NCBI GenBank assembly: GCA_003973265.1
Contig: QNYZ01000042.1
Span: 1 to 64,000 of the forward strand
Length of the DNA: 64,000 bases
DNA from: Deltaproteobacteria bacterium
GTDB lineage: Bacteria; Desulfobacterota; Desulfobacteria; Desulfobacterales; QNYZ01
Direction of reading: 5' to 3'
Made by a program: the position numbers and the translations under genes. This document shows, in pieces, positions 19,501 to 27,506 of this stretch (the stretch's first letter is position 1; the number at the start of each line of letters is the position of its first letter). Under the pieces are notes generated by a model, which saw only the letters and a list, made by a program, of their open reading frames with translations, was not told where the DNA came from and made no database searches.

Positions 19501-20936
19501 TGGTCCACCTGGTTATCGGCTGCACCCCAGTTGAGCGACGGCGACCGGTGGACGTCGATCTTTTCGTCGGCATACCATTCGACCCCGTTGGCAAACCCGA
19601 AGGCCCCGTGATGGGAAGCAAGGGCGCACAGGGCCGTCCGCAGCCGTGCCCAGGTTTTGGACCGGGCGGCCAGGCGGTTGTTGTCGTGTGTTTCGGCAAA
19701 ATGGACAACAACCCCGTCGGTTTGTGATATATCGTTGGCCAGGGGCAGATAATTTTCGATCTGGCCGCGATCATCGTTCTGGAACAGTTCCGAATAGGCC
19801 CAGTTGAGATTGGCCCGGTTGAGTAAATTCCGGGTGACGGTAATCGGTCCGCCCAGTCCTTCCAGGAAAAAGATCGTATCGGGAAACGATTCCCGCACTC
19901 TGGCGACGATATACTTCCAGGCCGGTTCGGGAACCATGTATCCGGCATCGCAGCGAAACCCGTCCACGCCCCGCCGGCACCACCGTAAAAACACCCGGGC
20001 CATGTATCGCCACAGGTCTTTACGGGTGTAATCAAGACGCGTCAGATCTTCCCATGTGACGCCCCAGGCTCCGGGCATTTCGATGCGACCGGTCTCGTCC
20101 CGTACCAGCCATTCCGGATGAGAATCGTGAAGCCGTGCGGCCCAGCCGGTATGATTGATGGCAATGTCCATGATAATTTTAGCGGACCGGGTATGCACGG
20201 CATCGATGAGTTCGATGAACTGTTCGGTCGGAGTGGCCGCTGGGTCGAATACGGCCAGGGCCGGATCCACGGACATGAAATTCAGGGCCGCGTACGGGCT
20301 GCCGAATCGCCCCATGCGCGCGTAGGTGGTGGGCGTGGCATGAATCGGCAGCAGCTGAATTATCCGGCATCCCAATCGGCCGATAATAAAATCCAGCTGA
20401 CCAATTACATCCCGAAACGTGCCCGACGGCGGTATGACCGTATACCCATCGGCATCCAGTGACTGGATAAGATCTTCCTGCCCGGCGCCGGACAACCCGC
20501 CCGCCCGGTTGGGGCCGAACTGGCGAACAAAGGCATTGTAAATCGTGTTGACCCCGCAGGTGTCGGCCGGTTCAATATTGATATGGGTGTTATCGCCCGG
20601 CGGCCACAGGGGCATCGGTTTATCGGTTTCCAGAAAATAGCACTTGGCCTCAAAATGACCGACCTCGCATAAGGGCAGTGTTACCTGAAACCGCCCCGTA
20701 TCGATGGCGGTCATGGGGATATCAAACCAGGCCCGACTGAGCGGTTGAATGCCCCGGTGAACATGGTCGATGATTTCCTGCCGGATGACATTTCCATGCC
20801 CGAGATTCGTCCGCAGCCATGCGGTACCCTCCATTTCGGTGCTCAGGTTGAGTTCAAAGGTCTCGATATCTCCCCGAAATCTAAGCAGGTGGTGTTCGGG
20901 GGATGGCGATTGGGATAACTGGTCGCTGATATTCAT
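16596..20936 (-). CDS. Bifunctional glycogen debranching enzyme: GH13 glucanotransferase plus amylo-alpha-1,6-glucosidase (AGL-like)
   Basis: 1446 residues. N-terminal beta domain (about 15-110), then a GH13 barrel with conserved DIAINHTGWAAR (257-268), nucleophile D330 in VDGFRCDAGY and acid/base E359 in FFLEGLGG, followed by AETHDNNRLA. A middle beta-rich region leads to a C-terminal (alpha/alpha)6 amylo-1,6-glucosidase domain with GYPWFLDWGRDSL (near 1072), GTLPNMIHGDEASNRDTSDA and GTAWTWVFPSF near the end. This order matches eukaryotic AGL rather than bacterial GlgX. It should move maltosyl stubs and then hydrolyse the 1,6-linked glucose, completing the degradation set with GlgP. First gene of the minus-strand glycogen cluster. 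Confidence 0.9.
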   Translation of the reverse strand: MNISDQLSQSPSPEHHLLRFRGDIETFELNLSTEMEGTAWLRTNLGHGNVIRQEIIDHVHRGIQPLSRAWFDIPMTAIDTGRFQVTLPLCEVGHFEAKCYFLETDKPMPLWPPGDNTHINIEPADTCGVNTIYNAFVRQFGPNRAGGLSGAGQEDLIQSLDADGYTVIPPSGTFRDVIGQLDFIIGRLGCRIIQLLPIHATPTTYARMGRFGSPYAALNFMSVDPALAVFDPAATPTEQFIELIDAVHTRSAKIIMDIAINHTGWAARLHDSHPEWLVRDETGRIEMPGAWGVTWEDLTRLDYTRKDLWRYMARVFLRWCRRGVDGFRCDAGYMVPEPAWKYIVARVRESFPDTIFFLEGLGGPITVTRNLLNRANLNWAYSELFQNDDRGQIENYLPLANDISQTDGVVVHFAETHDNNRLAARSKTWARLRTALCALASHHGAFGFANGVEWYADEKIDVHRSPSLNWGAADNQVDHIRRLNLILRRHPAFADRVDLALVQEGPGNHLALYRFHRASESRLLILVNLDDTKPGRGCWNTEKTGLASSRLYDLITGRMVTVDREENGHPAVDLEPGEVLCLADDPAAPGRIDPDDGRALTTHPRRIEAQCLRAKALDVIRYYRGMTDMGTPDLTDLAETLRRDPLQFCHRMHPAGEAPGVVCWQWPTDLHREVMLPPGHLLLVQGPVPFRARITRGKKVLTQEISLREANGRYFALFTHLPAPVSTARRWTLALFVHQAEKTRRVEAPLLVLAAKAPEQLDRVYPQHRTAGQRHIFLDTNGRGGMLRASVRWGELYSRYDALLAANLNPDYPEDRWIMFTRCRVWVVFQGYSTEINGDCLDRFDYEIGRGGRWQYKIPTGQGEYIRLTIAAAMVPGKNTIELVFSRALSRAGGRKKSEPDRSGQLTDGQAVYLILRPDVEDRCFHDTTKAFTGPETRFPAAVTPHSKGFDFAPVADRRLDMSVQRGTFVQEPEWQYMVHRVLEAERGLEAESDLFSPGYFTSPLHGGEHEVLTAAVSETDPVPTEFTESLIQFAGQTAGEGNLELPLWKVLADALDQFVVKRKTGQSVIAGYPWFLDWGRDSLIVTRGLIAAGRFSTARKVLIEFGRFEQDGTLPNMIHGDEASNRDTSDAPLWLLTACADLIRAEKESRFLQTDCGGRSMDQILLSIGRAMIAGTPGGVRMDPASGLIFSPIHFTWMDTNHPAGTPRQGYPVEIQALWYAALKMLARIEPAHDTWRSLADQVQESIVRYFYCEDFRYLADCLHAEPGTPAADAEPDDALRPNQLFTVTLGAVEDSTIRRDIVMACQSLIVPGAIRSLADRPVQRPIPVVHHGRVLNDPRHPYQGHYLGDEDTRRKPAYHNGTAWTWVFPSFCEAWTMAWGDSGQKTALAWLSSADRLIRQGCVGHFPEIVDGDAPHHSRGCDAQAWGVSEFLRVWLKLTGKPGK

Positions 20937-21020
20937 CGCTCGATGGTTTCTTCGTATTCAGGGTGGGCAGTTATCCATTGGGTATCAGGTGGATGCCGGT
21001 TTGTCAAAACTCACCGGAAC

Positions 21021-21048
21021 TTGACATTTACCGGCAGGGCTGTACATT
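21021..21048 (+). promoter_or_regulatory. Sigma-70-type promoter for the acyl-CoA synthetase operon
   Basis: TTGACA (21021-21026), a consensus -35, is followed 16 bases later by TACATT (21043-21048) with a preceding TG (extended -10). The leader to the GTG start at 21113 would be about 58 bases. The divergent glycogen operon begins at 20936, so this intergenic region must serve both directions; no equally good minus-strand promoter was found. Confidence 0.55.
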
Positions 21049-21112
21049 GTGACATTATTGTGGGCTACTTGATGTGATATATGATCATCATCATTATCTG
21101 CAGGAGAAACAA

Positions 21113-22480
21113 GTGGATTTAACCCCCCTTTTTCATCCAAAAACCATTGCGGTCATCGGCGTGTCGCTGTCCAACGATCGCCACCCGGCCAATGTCATTT
21201 ACGATAAGATTAATCTCCGGTATCCGGTCAAGGTCTTTCCCGTTAACCCGAAGGGCGGACAGATTCACCGGCACCCGGTGTTTAAAGACATCACCGATGT
21301 TCCCGGCCCTGTTGATCTGGCCGTTATTGCCGCCCGGTCCGTACATGTCCCCGCTATTTTAAAAGGGTGCATCGAAAAAAAAGTGGGCGGCGCCACCATT
21401 ATCTCCGGCGGGTTTGCCGAGGTGGGCCGCACAGATCTCCAGGACAAAATCACCTCCCTTGCCCGTGAAGCGAAATTGCCTTTTATCGGACCCAACTGCC
21501 TGGGGATTTACGCCCCCGACCGATTTGACACTTTCTTTCTGCCCGGCCAGCGGCTCATTCGGCCGGAAGCGGGGAATGTGGCTGTCGTCAGCCAGAGCGG
21601 CGGCGTGCTGGTGGACCAGATGGTCAAGTTCAAGGCCCAGGGGATCGGACTTTCCATCGGGGTCAGCATCGGCAACAAGGCCCTGATCCGCGAGATTGAT
21701 CTACTTGAATATCTGGCCGGGGACCCGGCCACCGGCGTGATTGCATTTTACGTGGAAGGGTTTGGACCGGGCGAGGGAAGAACCTTTGTTAAAGCGGCAC
21801 ATCAATGCCCCAAACCGGTGATTGTCTTAAAAGCCGGCAAAACGGTTGCCGGGAGCCGGGCGGCTTCCAGCCACACAGCCTCTCTGGCCGGTGATTATGC
21901 CGTTTTTTCCCAGGTCATGGCCCAGCACTGCATTGCCGAAGCAAAATCCGAATACGAACTGCTCGCTTTTTGCGAGGCATTGAGCTGCTATCAGGAAACC
22001 ATTGATGGGCGGGTCGGTATCATTACGGCCAGTGGCGGTCACGGTGTTCTGGCCGTTGATATCCTGTCGGACCTGGGGCTTACCACGCCGACCCTGTCCA
22101 AATCGGCCCAAAAAGATATTTACGATCGCCTGACGCCCAGCGTTCAACCCATCGCCAGCGTCGGCAACCCGGTCGACCTCACCGGCAGTGCCGCGGACGA
22201 GGATTTTATCGGCGCGGCCATCGGCATGAGCCGTTCCCCTGAGGTTGAAAGCATTCTGCTGTTGATCCTGCCCTATTCACCCACTTTGAGCCCCGAACTG
22301 GGCGCCCGGTTGAGCCAGATCTATCAGGAGGAGAAAAAACCGATGGTGGCCTATGTCCCCCACGAAAATAAATATAAGATGCTGATTGAAGGATTCGAAC
22401 TGAATAATATACCGGTATCTGATTCTGTTGAAGGTGCCGTTCTCATGACCGAATCGCTGCGGAGGTGTCAACCATGCTGA
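21113..22480 (+). CDS. ADP-forming (NDP) acyl-CoA synthetase, alpha-type subunit
   Basis: CoA-binding plus succinyl-CoA-ligase-like domains of acetyl-CoA synthetase (ADP-forming), which makes ATP from acyl-CoA. FHPKTIAVIGVS opens the CoA-binding Rossmann domain; the phosphohistidine is H254 in AASSHTASLAGDYAVF. I choose GTG at 21113 (VDLTPLF), with CAGGAG 6 bases upstream, over a GTG at 21074 that lacks a ribosome site. 455 residues. The beta part is a separate overlapping gene (22474), so this is the split-subunit arrangement known in archaea and some anaerobes rather than the fused form. Acyl specificity is unknown. Confidence 0.88.
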   Translation: MDLTPLFHPKTIAVIGVSLSNDRHPANVIYDKINLRYPVKVFPVNPKGGQIHRHPVFKDITDVPGPVDLAVIAARSVHVPAILKGCIEKKVGGATIISGGFAEVGRTDLQDKITSLAREAKLPFIGPNCLGIYAPDRFDTFFLPGQRLIRPEAGNVAVVSQSGGVLVDQMVKFKAQGIGLSIGVSIGNKALIREIDLLEYLAGDPATGVIAFYVEGFGPGEGRTFVKAAHQCPKPVIVLKAGKTVAGSRAASSHTASLAGDYAVFSQVMAQHCIAEAKSEYELLAFCEALSCYQETIDGRVGIITASGGHGVLAVDILSDLGLTTPTLSKSAQKDIYDRLTPSVQPIASVGNPVDLTGSAADEDFIGAAIGMSRSPEVESILLLILPYSPTLSPELGARLSQIYQEEKKPMVAYVPHENKYKMLIEGFELNNIPVSDSVEGAVLMTESLRRCQPC

Positions 22481-23157
22481 CAGGTCCCATTTCCGACATT
22501 TTATCGGCCTCCCGGGATATCGGCTGGGTACTTGAGCCGGATGCCAAACAGGTCCTCAAATCGGCGGGCCTGCCAACGCCCCGGCACGAACTGGCTGCCA
22601 CTCCGGAAGAGGCGATCCGGTCTGCCGGCAGGATCGGCTATCCCGTGGCGGCCAAAGTCGTATCGCCGGCCGTGATGCATAAAACAGAATATAACGGCGT
22701 GGCCCTGGGCATTGTCACGGATGACGATCTCATGGCCGCCTTTAACCGCTTTGAACGCATGGATCAATTCCGGGGAATGCTTGTCGAAGAGATGGTCACC
22801 GGTGTGGAATTGATCGTCGGTGCGACCATCGATTCCCAGTTTGGGCCGGTGATTCTTCTGGGCATCGGCGGTATCGGGGTTGAGCTGTACGGCGATACGG
22901 CGATCCGCATGGCCCCGTTGACCGAGAAGGATGTCCGCTCGATGGTATCACAATTAAAGGGACGCCGGCTGCTGCAGGGATTTCGGGGGGCGCCCCCGGT
23001 GGCCATGGCGCCCCTTACCGACCTGGTTATCCGGTTTTCCGAACTGATAATGGATCTGGAGAAACAGATCACATCCATAGACTTAAACCCGGTCATGTGT
23101 ACGGCCACCGGGTGCGTGGTGGCCGATGCCCGGATCATCCTGGCCGGAAAAAGATGA
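22474..23157 (+). CDS. ADP-forming acyl-CoA synthetase, beta-type (ATP-grasp) subunit
   Basis: ATP-grasp domain that takes phosphate from the alpha subunit histidine to ADP. PRHELAATPEEAIRSAGRIG and YPVAAKVVSPAVMHKTEYNG contain the conserved lysine and histidine region; EEMVTGVELIVGATIDSQFG and SIDLNPVM follow as usual. GGAGG lies 8 bases before the ATG at 22474, which overlaps the alpha stop by 7 bases, so I prefer it to the GTG at 22465. 227 residues, the normal size of a separate beta subunit. Overlap on both sides indicates translational coupling. Confidence 0.9.
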   Translation: MLTGPISDILSASRDIGWVLEPDAKQVLKSAGLPTPRHELAATPEEAIRSAGRIGYPVAAKVVSPAVMHKTEYNGVALGIVTDDDLMAAFNRFERMDQFRGMLVEEMVTGVELIVGATIDSQFGPVILLGIGGIGVELYGDTAIRMAPLTEKDVRSMVSQLKGRRLLQGFRGAPPVAMAPLTDLVIRFSELIMDLEKQITSIDLNPVMCTATGCVVADARIILAGKR

Positions 23158-24296
23158 TTGCCGGAAAATTATTAATATCCGTTCAACGTATCCGCAATAG
23201 ATTCCTGTTCGGTCTGGGCGCGGTTTTTTTATGGATCGCATTTTCCCCGGCCATTGCCCCCGGCCAGGGAGGCCCCGCCCTCCCGGCGGCACAGATTCCC
23301 GACCTGCTTTCCACGATCCGGGGCGTGAATCACCTGACATTCTGTAACGAACCGGTCCCCCTGGATGATCCGGCCATCCGGGAACGATTCGAAAAAGAGT
23401 TGCTGCTGATCCTCTGGAACCGGCCCCAGGCGATCCTCTGGATGAAACGAAGTACCCGCTGCTTTCCCTTCATCGAGAAAGCGCTGAAAAAAAACAAATT
23501 GCCAGACGACCTGAAATACCTGGCGGTGGCGGAAAGCGCCCTGCGGCCCCATGCCCGTTCAGGTAAAAGTGCCGTCGGGTACTGGCAGTTCGTCAAATCC
23601 ACGGGGAAAAAATACGGACTTCGCATTGACCGGGACATTGATGAACGCCGTAACCTTGCCGCTTCCACCCGGGCGGCCATGGCCTATTTTAAAGCCCTGT
23701 ACGCCATGTTCGGGTCCTGGTCTTTATCGGCCGCGGCGTACAACATGGGCGAACAGGGACTCCAGGCCGAAATCCTGGTTCAGGAGACCGATGATTACTA
23801 TCGGCTCTACCTGCCCCTTGAGACCCAGCGCTATATTTTCCGGATTCTGGCCATCAAGCTGATCCTTGAAAATCCCCGGGCCTACGGTTTCGCCATCACG
23901 CCCGGCGATCTTTATCCGCCCCGGAGGACCGATTCAGTGTCGATCTCTTCCCCCGGGCAGATCCCCCTGCAGATTGTGGCCCAAGCGGCCAGAAGCTCTT
24001 TTAAAACCATTAAGGACCTGAACCCGCAGATCCGAGGGCATTATCTGGTGGCGGGGACGCATACGCTTCTCATACCTGAAGGGTCGGCCCGGGGCTTTAA
24101 GCGCCGCCTGGAAAAACGGATCAAAGAACAGGCCCGGCAGAATAAAAATCATATTTACATCGTCCACCGGGGAGATACCCTGACGAATATCGCCAAACGG
24201 TTCAACGTCCCCCTGCCTGTATTGCTGATCTGGAACCGTCTCAACTACCGGAAACCCATTCATCCCGGCGACCGGTTAATCATTCACCCCAAATGA
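23154..24296 (+). CDS. Lytic transglycosylase with C-terminal LysM domain (MltD-like)
   Basis: Cleaves the glycan strand of murein, forming anhydro-muramyl ends, in the periplasm. An N-terminal hydrophobic segment (about 15-34) serves as a signal or anchor; no lipobox is evident. The SLT domain has catalytic E127 in LAVAESAL, then GYWQFVKSTGKKYGL and AAAYNMGEQGL. A LysM domain closes the protein (YIVHRGDTLTNIAKRFNVP, about 333-378). The ATG at 23154 overlaps the upstream TGA (ATGA), giving 380 residues; the reading frame extends further upstream, but inside the synthetase gene. Placement after an acyl-CoA synthetase is unusual and may be only transcriptional. Confidence 0.9.
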   Translation: MIAGKLLISVQRIRNRFLFGLGAVFLWIAFSPAIAPGQGGPALPAAQIPDLLSTIRGVNHLTFCNEPVPLDDPAIRERFEKELLLILWNRPQAILWMKRSTRCFPFIEKALKKNKLPDDLKYLAVAESALRPHARSGKSAVGYWQFVKSTGKKYGLRIDRDIDERRNLAASTRAAMAYFKALYAMFGSWSLSAAAYNMGEQGLQAEILVQETDDYYRLYLPLETQRYIFRILAIKLILENPRAYGFAITPGDLYPPRRTDSVSISSPGQIPLQIVAQAARSSFKTIKDLNPQIRGHYLVAGTHTLLIPEGSARGFKRRLEKRIKEQARQNKNHIYIVHRGDTLTNIAKRFNVPLPVLLIWNRLNYRKPIHPGDRLIIHPK

Positions 24297-24952
24297 CCCC
24301 GCCCCGCCCCAGAAGGGAACGGCTCTGCCTGTTCACCCGGTATCCGGCGCCGGGGACCACCAAAACCCGTCTGATTCCCAAACTGGGAAAAAAGGGCGCT
24401 GCCGATCTTCAGCGGGAAATGACGACCCATATCTTCTACAGGGTCCGCGCGCTTATTCCACTACGGGGCGTGGAAATTGAGATCCGGTATGAAGGCGGAA
24501 CGCTTTGCCAGATGCAGCAGTGGCTGGGAGCGGATATGATATTCAGTCCCCAGAAACCGGGCGATATCGGCCGGCGCATGGCCCGGGCCATTGGGGACGC
24601 ATCGGCAGATGGTGTCGATGCCACGGTCATCATCGGATCGGACATTCCGGGAATCAGCACCGGTATTTTAAACCGGGCGTTTGTCCGGCTGAAAGATAAT
24701 GACATTGTTCTGGGTCCGGCCCGGGACGGGGGATATTATTTAATCGGCATTGACGCCCGCTGTCTGAAAAATGCCGTGCCGGCCCTGTTCAACGGGATTG
24801 ACTGGGGGGCCGATACCGTGCTGGCCCGCACCCTTGACGTGGCCGGCCGGCTGAATTTAACCCATGCGCTGCTGGAACCGCTGGCGGATGTGGACCGGCC
24901 GGAGGATCTTGTTCACTGGGAAAAAGTGGCCGCTCGTAGTCGAACGTATTGA
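24293..24952 (+). CDS. TIGR04282 family (DUF2064) glycosyltransferase-like protein
   Basis: Nucleotide-diphosphosugar-transferase fold related to CofC/MobA. The N-terminal LCLFTRYPAPGTTKTRLIPK resembles the nucleotide-binding loop, and GSDIPGI and LGPARDGGYYLIG are the family's metal and sugar-site motifs. Members of TIGR04282 are named after arsenosugar biosynthesis, but most have no tested function and no arsenosugar partner (such as ArsS) is present here. The ATG overlaps the transglycosylase stop by 4 bases (ATGA at 24293-24296), so this is the last gene of the four-gene unit. 219 residues. Confidence 0.85.
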   Translation: MTPPRPRRERLCLFTRYPAPGTTKTRLIPKLGKKGAADLQREMTTHIFYRVRALIPLRGVEIEIRYEGGTLCQMQQWLGADMIFSPQKPGDIGRRMARAIGDASADGVDATVIIGSDIPGISTGILNRAFVRLKDNDIVLGPARDGGYYLIGIDARCLKNAVPALFNGIDWGADTVLARTLDVAGRLNLTHALLEPLADVDRPEDLVHWEKVAARSRTY

Positions 24953-25047
24953 AACAACCGGTTTTTTCTGTTAGGATCCGGGCATCAAGTGATGGGATAA
25001 ACGTTCATCAGGTACGGAAACCATAGCCTGGCTGGAACCGAAAAATA

Positions 25048-25635
25048 TTGAATAACCCTGCAACCACGCACCAACCGACGGATCCGGAAACCTGGGTCGA
25101 CCGGTACGGTAATTATCTGTACGCGTTTGCGCTTTCCAGGGTCCGGAACCCTTCTACGGCCGAAGAAGTGGTTCAGGAAACCTTGTTGGCCGCACTCGGC
25201 GCGCGAAAAAACTTTAAAAAACAGTCTTCCGAAAAAACCTGGCTCACCGGTATTCTGAAACACAAAATAATGGATCACTTCCGCAAGCATGCTAAGGAGC
25301 TCAACGACCTTCGCATCGATTCCACCGAAACACCGATCGAGACTTTTTTTACCGAAAACGGCCAATGGCGTGATAAACCAGCGCTCTGGGCCGCCGATCC
25401 CCATGAGCTTTTCAAGCAGAAAGAATTCCTGGCCGTCCTGCGTTACTGCCTGTCCGTGCTCCCCGCCAGACAAAGCGATGTATTCACATTGCGGGAGTTA
25501 GATGGGTTAAGTACCGCTGATATTTGTAAGCTCTTTGATATCACGGCGACGAATTGCTGGGTTATACTTCATCGCGCACGAATGCTTCTTCGTAACTGTG
25601 TCGAAAAGAACTGGTTTAACGATCCGAAACAATAA
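25048..25635 (+). CDS. ECF-type RNA polymerase sigma-70 family factor
   Basis: Extracytoplasmic-function sigma factor with region 2 (WVDRYGNYLYAFALSRV, AEEVVQETLLAALG, KTWLTGILKHKIMDHFR, about 16-85) and region 4 (LPARQSDVFTLRELDGLS then ATNCWVILHRARMLLRNC, about 135-190). 195 residues. The annotated start is TTG at 25048 and lacks a strong ribosome site, so a slightly different start is possible. It is followed after 192 bases by a small zinc-finger protein of the anti-sigma type, which suggests a paired regulator. The regulon is unknown. Confidence 0.88.
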   Translation: MNNPATTHQPTDPETWVDRYGNYLYAFALSRVRNPSTAEEVVQETLLAALGARKNFKKQSSEKTWLTGILKHKIMDHFRKHAKELNDLRIDSTETPIETFFTENGQWRDKPALWAADPHELFKQKEFLAVLRYCLSVLPARQSDVFTLRELDGLSTADICKLFDITATNCWVILHRARMLLRNCVEKNWFNDPKQ

Positions 25636-25730
25636 GATCGTTTTCATTTTAACTGCCTTATATCGAGGAACAGGGGATACGGCAATAAATTAAAAACCAC
25701 ATAGTGAGCATCCCCATCTTGTCCAAGCAT

Positions 25731-25780
25731 CAGGACAGGTGAGAGCGTACAGCTTTTTCAGGGGTATGTCACCTGTCCTG
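25731..25780. repeat. Perfect 12-bp inverted repeat between sigma and anti-sigma genes
   Basis: CAGGACAGGTGA (25731-25742) is repeated as its exact reverse complement TCACCTGTCCTG (25769-25780) with a 26-base spacer. It may form an RNA hairpin that tunes expression of the downstream gene, or be an operator pair. It is not followed by a T-run, so it is not a canonical terminator. Confidence 0.7.
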
Positions 25781-25827
25781 GACAGATAAAGTAAACGGGT
25801 ATTCATTTTTGCAGGTTTCCTTAAAAG

Positions 25828-26109
25828 ATGCGAATGGACCACTGGCTTTTCAATTGTAAAGAGATATCACGGCTGGTATCCGAATCCATGGATCGGACGC
25901 TTCCCGTATTTCAGCGGATCGGTATCCGAATCCACCTGCTCATGTGCCGGTATTGTGCCCGCTTTGAAAAACAGTTGCGCTTTCTGCGCAGAGCAATCCG
26001 GGTTTATTCTTCGGCCGTTGATAATGAACACCACCCCGCCACGCTTTCGGAAGAATCCTGTAACCGGATGAAGTGTAAACTTCACGATCATCTGAGGGAC
26101 CAGTCCTGA
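25828..26109 (+). CDS. Small zinc-finger anti-sigma-like protein (zf-HC2 type)
   Basis: 93 residues. N-terminal CKEISRLVSESMDRTLP, then HLLMCRYC gives the H-x3-C-x2-C pattern of zinc-binding anti-sigma domains; the first cysteine of the usual C...H...C..C set is in FNCKE. No transmembrane helix follows, so it would be a soluble anti-sigma factor. It lies downstream of the ECF sigma gene with an inverted repeat between them. No clear Shine-Dalgarno sequence precedes the ATG. The function is inferred from motif and neighbourhood. Confidence 0.75.
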   Translation: MRMDHWLFNCKEISRLVSESMDRTLPVFQRIGIRIHLLMCRYCARFEKQLRFLRRAIRVYSSAVDNEHHPATLSEESCNRMKCKLHDHLRDQS

Positions 26110-26201
26110 CCCTATAAAAGGGTTGTGGCGGTTGAAACACGATCTAATAGTATAAGTACCGGCGCTGTTCCCTTCAATTGATGGCAATCGCATTCAAAAA
26201 T

Positions 26202-27506
26202 TCAGAGCCGGCCTGAATTTTTGATATCCAGGTAGCGGTTGACCAGGGCTGAGGGTAACCGGCCTGCAGTCACATCAAGGGCCTGGATTCCACGCCGGGT
26301 CAGGTTTCTCTGCAGGGCGGATCGCTGGTTCAGATAATCCTGAAGGGCCAGGTAGCGGAGGGCGCTGTCGACCTTGTCGATGGGACTGTCCAGGGTCCTG
26401 TCAAGGATCGACTCTCGAAGGTCGGCGATGACAACAAGGTGACGGCGGGCCAGAAGGGTGGCGCCGTGTAAAACATCGTCCTGGTCCTCCGCGCGGCTGT
26501 TGGTCAGAAAAACGACCAGCGCCCGACGACGCTGGAGGGCCATCACTTTGGATGCGGCGGCGACAAAATCGGCGGCTTTGGTGGTGGCGTACAGATCAAA
26601 TGTGTGCTCAAGCAGCTTGCGGATGGCATCTTCCCGTTTCGCTGGCGGAATCCATCGATCATGGCCGCCAAAAGTAAAAACACCGGCGGCGTCCCCCTGA
26701 CGCATGGCGACATGTGCAAGGAGCAGCATGGCGTTGAGCGCCTGGTCAAAAAAAGTCCGCCCGGATTCCACATGACGCATGCGCCGGCCGCAATCGAGAA
26801 GAAAAATCAGCTGCTGATCCCGCTCGGTCTGAAACTCCCTGGAAATCAGGCGCCCCATCCTGGACGTTGCCTTCCAGTCGATCCGACTCAATTCATCGCC
26901 CTGGCGGTAATCTCTGAGCTGATGAAATTCCCCGCCCTGTCCCTTGTGCCGAATCTCCCGGATCCCCATCCGGTTCAGCTGGTGACTCAGGGCAAGAAGG
27001 ATATAACGGCTGATCTGCCTGAAATTGGGAAACACCCTTACCTCTTCCTCACAGGGAAAAAACCACTTCTTTCGCCAGAGATAAAAGGGGCTGGTAACGG
27101 CAATGTCAACGCCGGGGAGGGTAAACCGCCCGCGGCGGGTCGGATAGACCCGGTACGTCACCGCTGCATGTTGTCCCGATGATAAAATGAGGTCAACCGG
27201 CATGCGGCGATAGCTGAAGTCGGCCGGGATCTGATCGCATACGGCGATCTTCTGGGCCGAGCGGCCCTGGTTGTAAAGATGCAGCTCGATTCGGCTCCAG
27301 GCGGTTACCGGAAGGCTGTGACGAACGTTGCGCGAAAGCCTGATATCCGGTTTTTTCCGGACAAGGACCCCGTCAACCAGGGCAATACCGGCAAACAGGC
27401 CGATGGCTGCGATCCACACGATTACCGGCCACGATAAGATCGATACCACTACTGCCAGGGCAATGAATCCCCCCCAGCAGATCACGGACAGGCGGGTGGG
27501 TGTCAT
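26202..27506 (-). CDS. DUF58 domain protein with vWA-like fold
   Basis: Two N-terminal membrane segments (about 8-45) precede a beta domain and the DUF58 region. The hallmark is EFHQLRDYRQGDELSRIDWK, followed by a MIDAS-like FLLDCGRRM. DUF58 proteins pair with MoxR ATPases and are thought to help assemble or mature membrane or periplasmic complexes. The ATG at 27506 overlaps the moxR stop (ATGA), giving 434 residues; the frame open upstream is only moxR antisense-frame sequence. Last gene of an eight-gene minus-strand operon. Confidence 0.88.
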   Translation of the reverse strand: MTPTRLSVICWGGFIALAVVVSILSWPVIVWIAAIGLFAGIALVDGVLVRKKPDIRLSRNVRHSLPVTAWSRIELHLYNQGRSAQKIAVCDQIPADFSYRRMPVDLILSSGQHAAVTYRVYPTRRGRFTLPGVDIAVTSPFYLWRKKWFFPCEEEVRVFPNFRQISRYILLALSHQLNRMGIREIRHKGQGGEFHQLRDYRQGDELSRIDWKATSRMGRLISREFQTERDQQLIFLLDCGRRMRHVESGRTFFDQALNAMLLLAHVAMRQGDAAGVFTFGGHDRWIPPAKREDAIRKLLEHTFDLYATTKAADFVAAASKVMALQRRRALVVFLTNSRAEDQDDVLHGATLLARRHLVVIADLRESILDRTLDSPIDKVDSALRYLALQDYLNQRSALQRNLTRRGIQALDVTAGRLPSALVNRYLDIKNSGRL

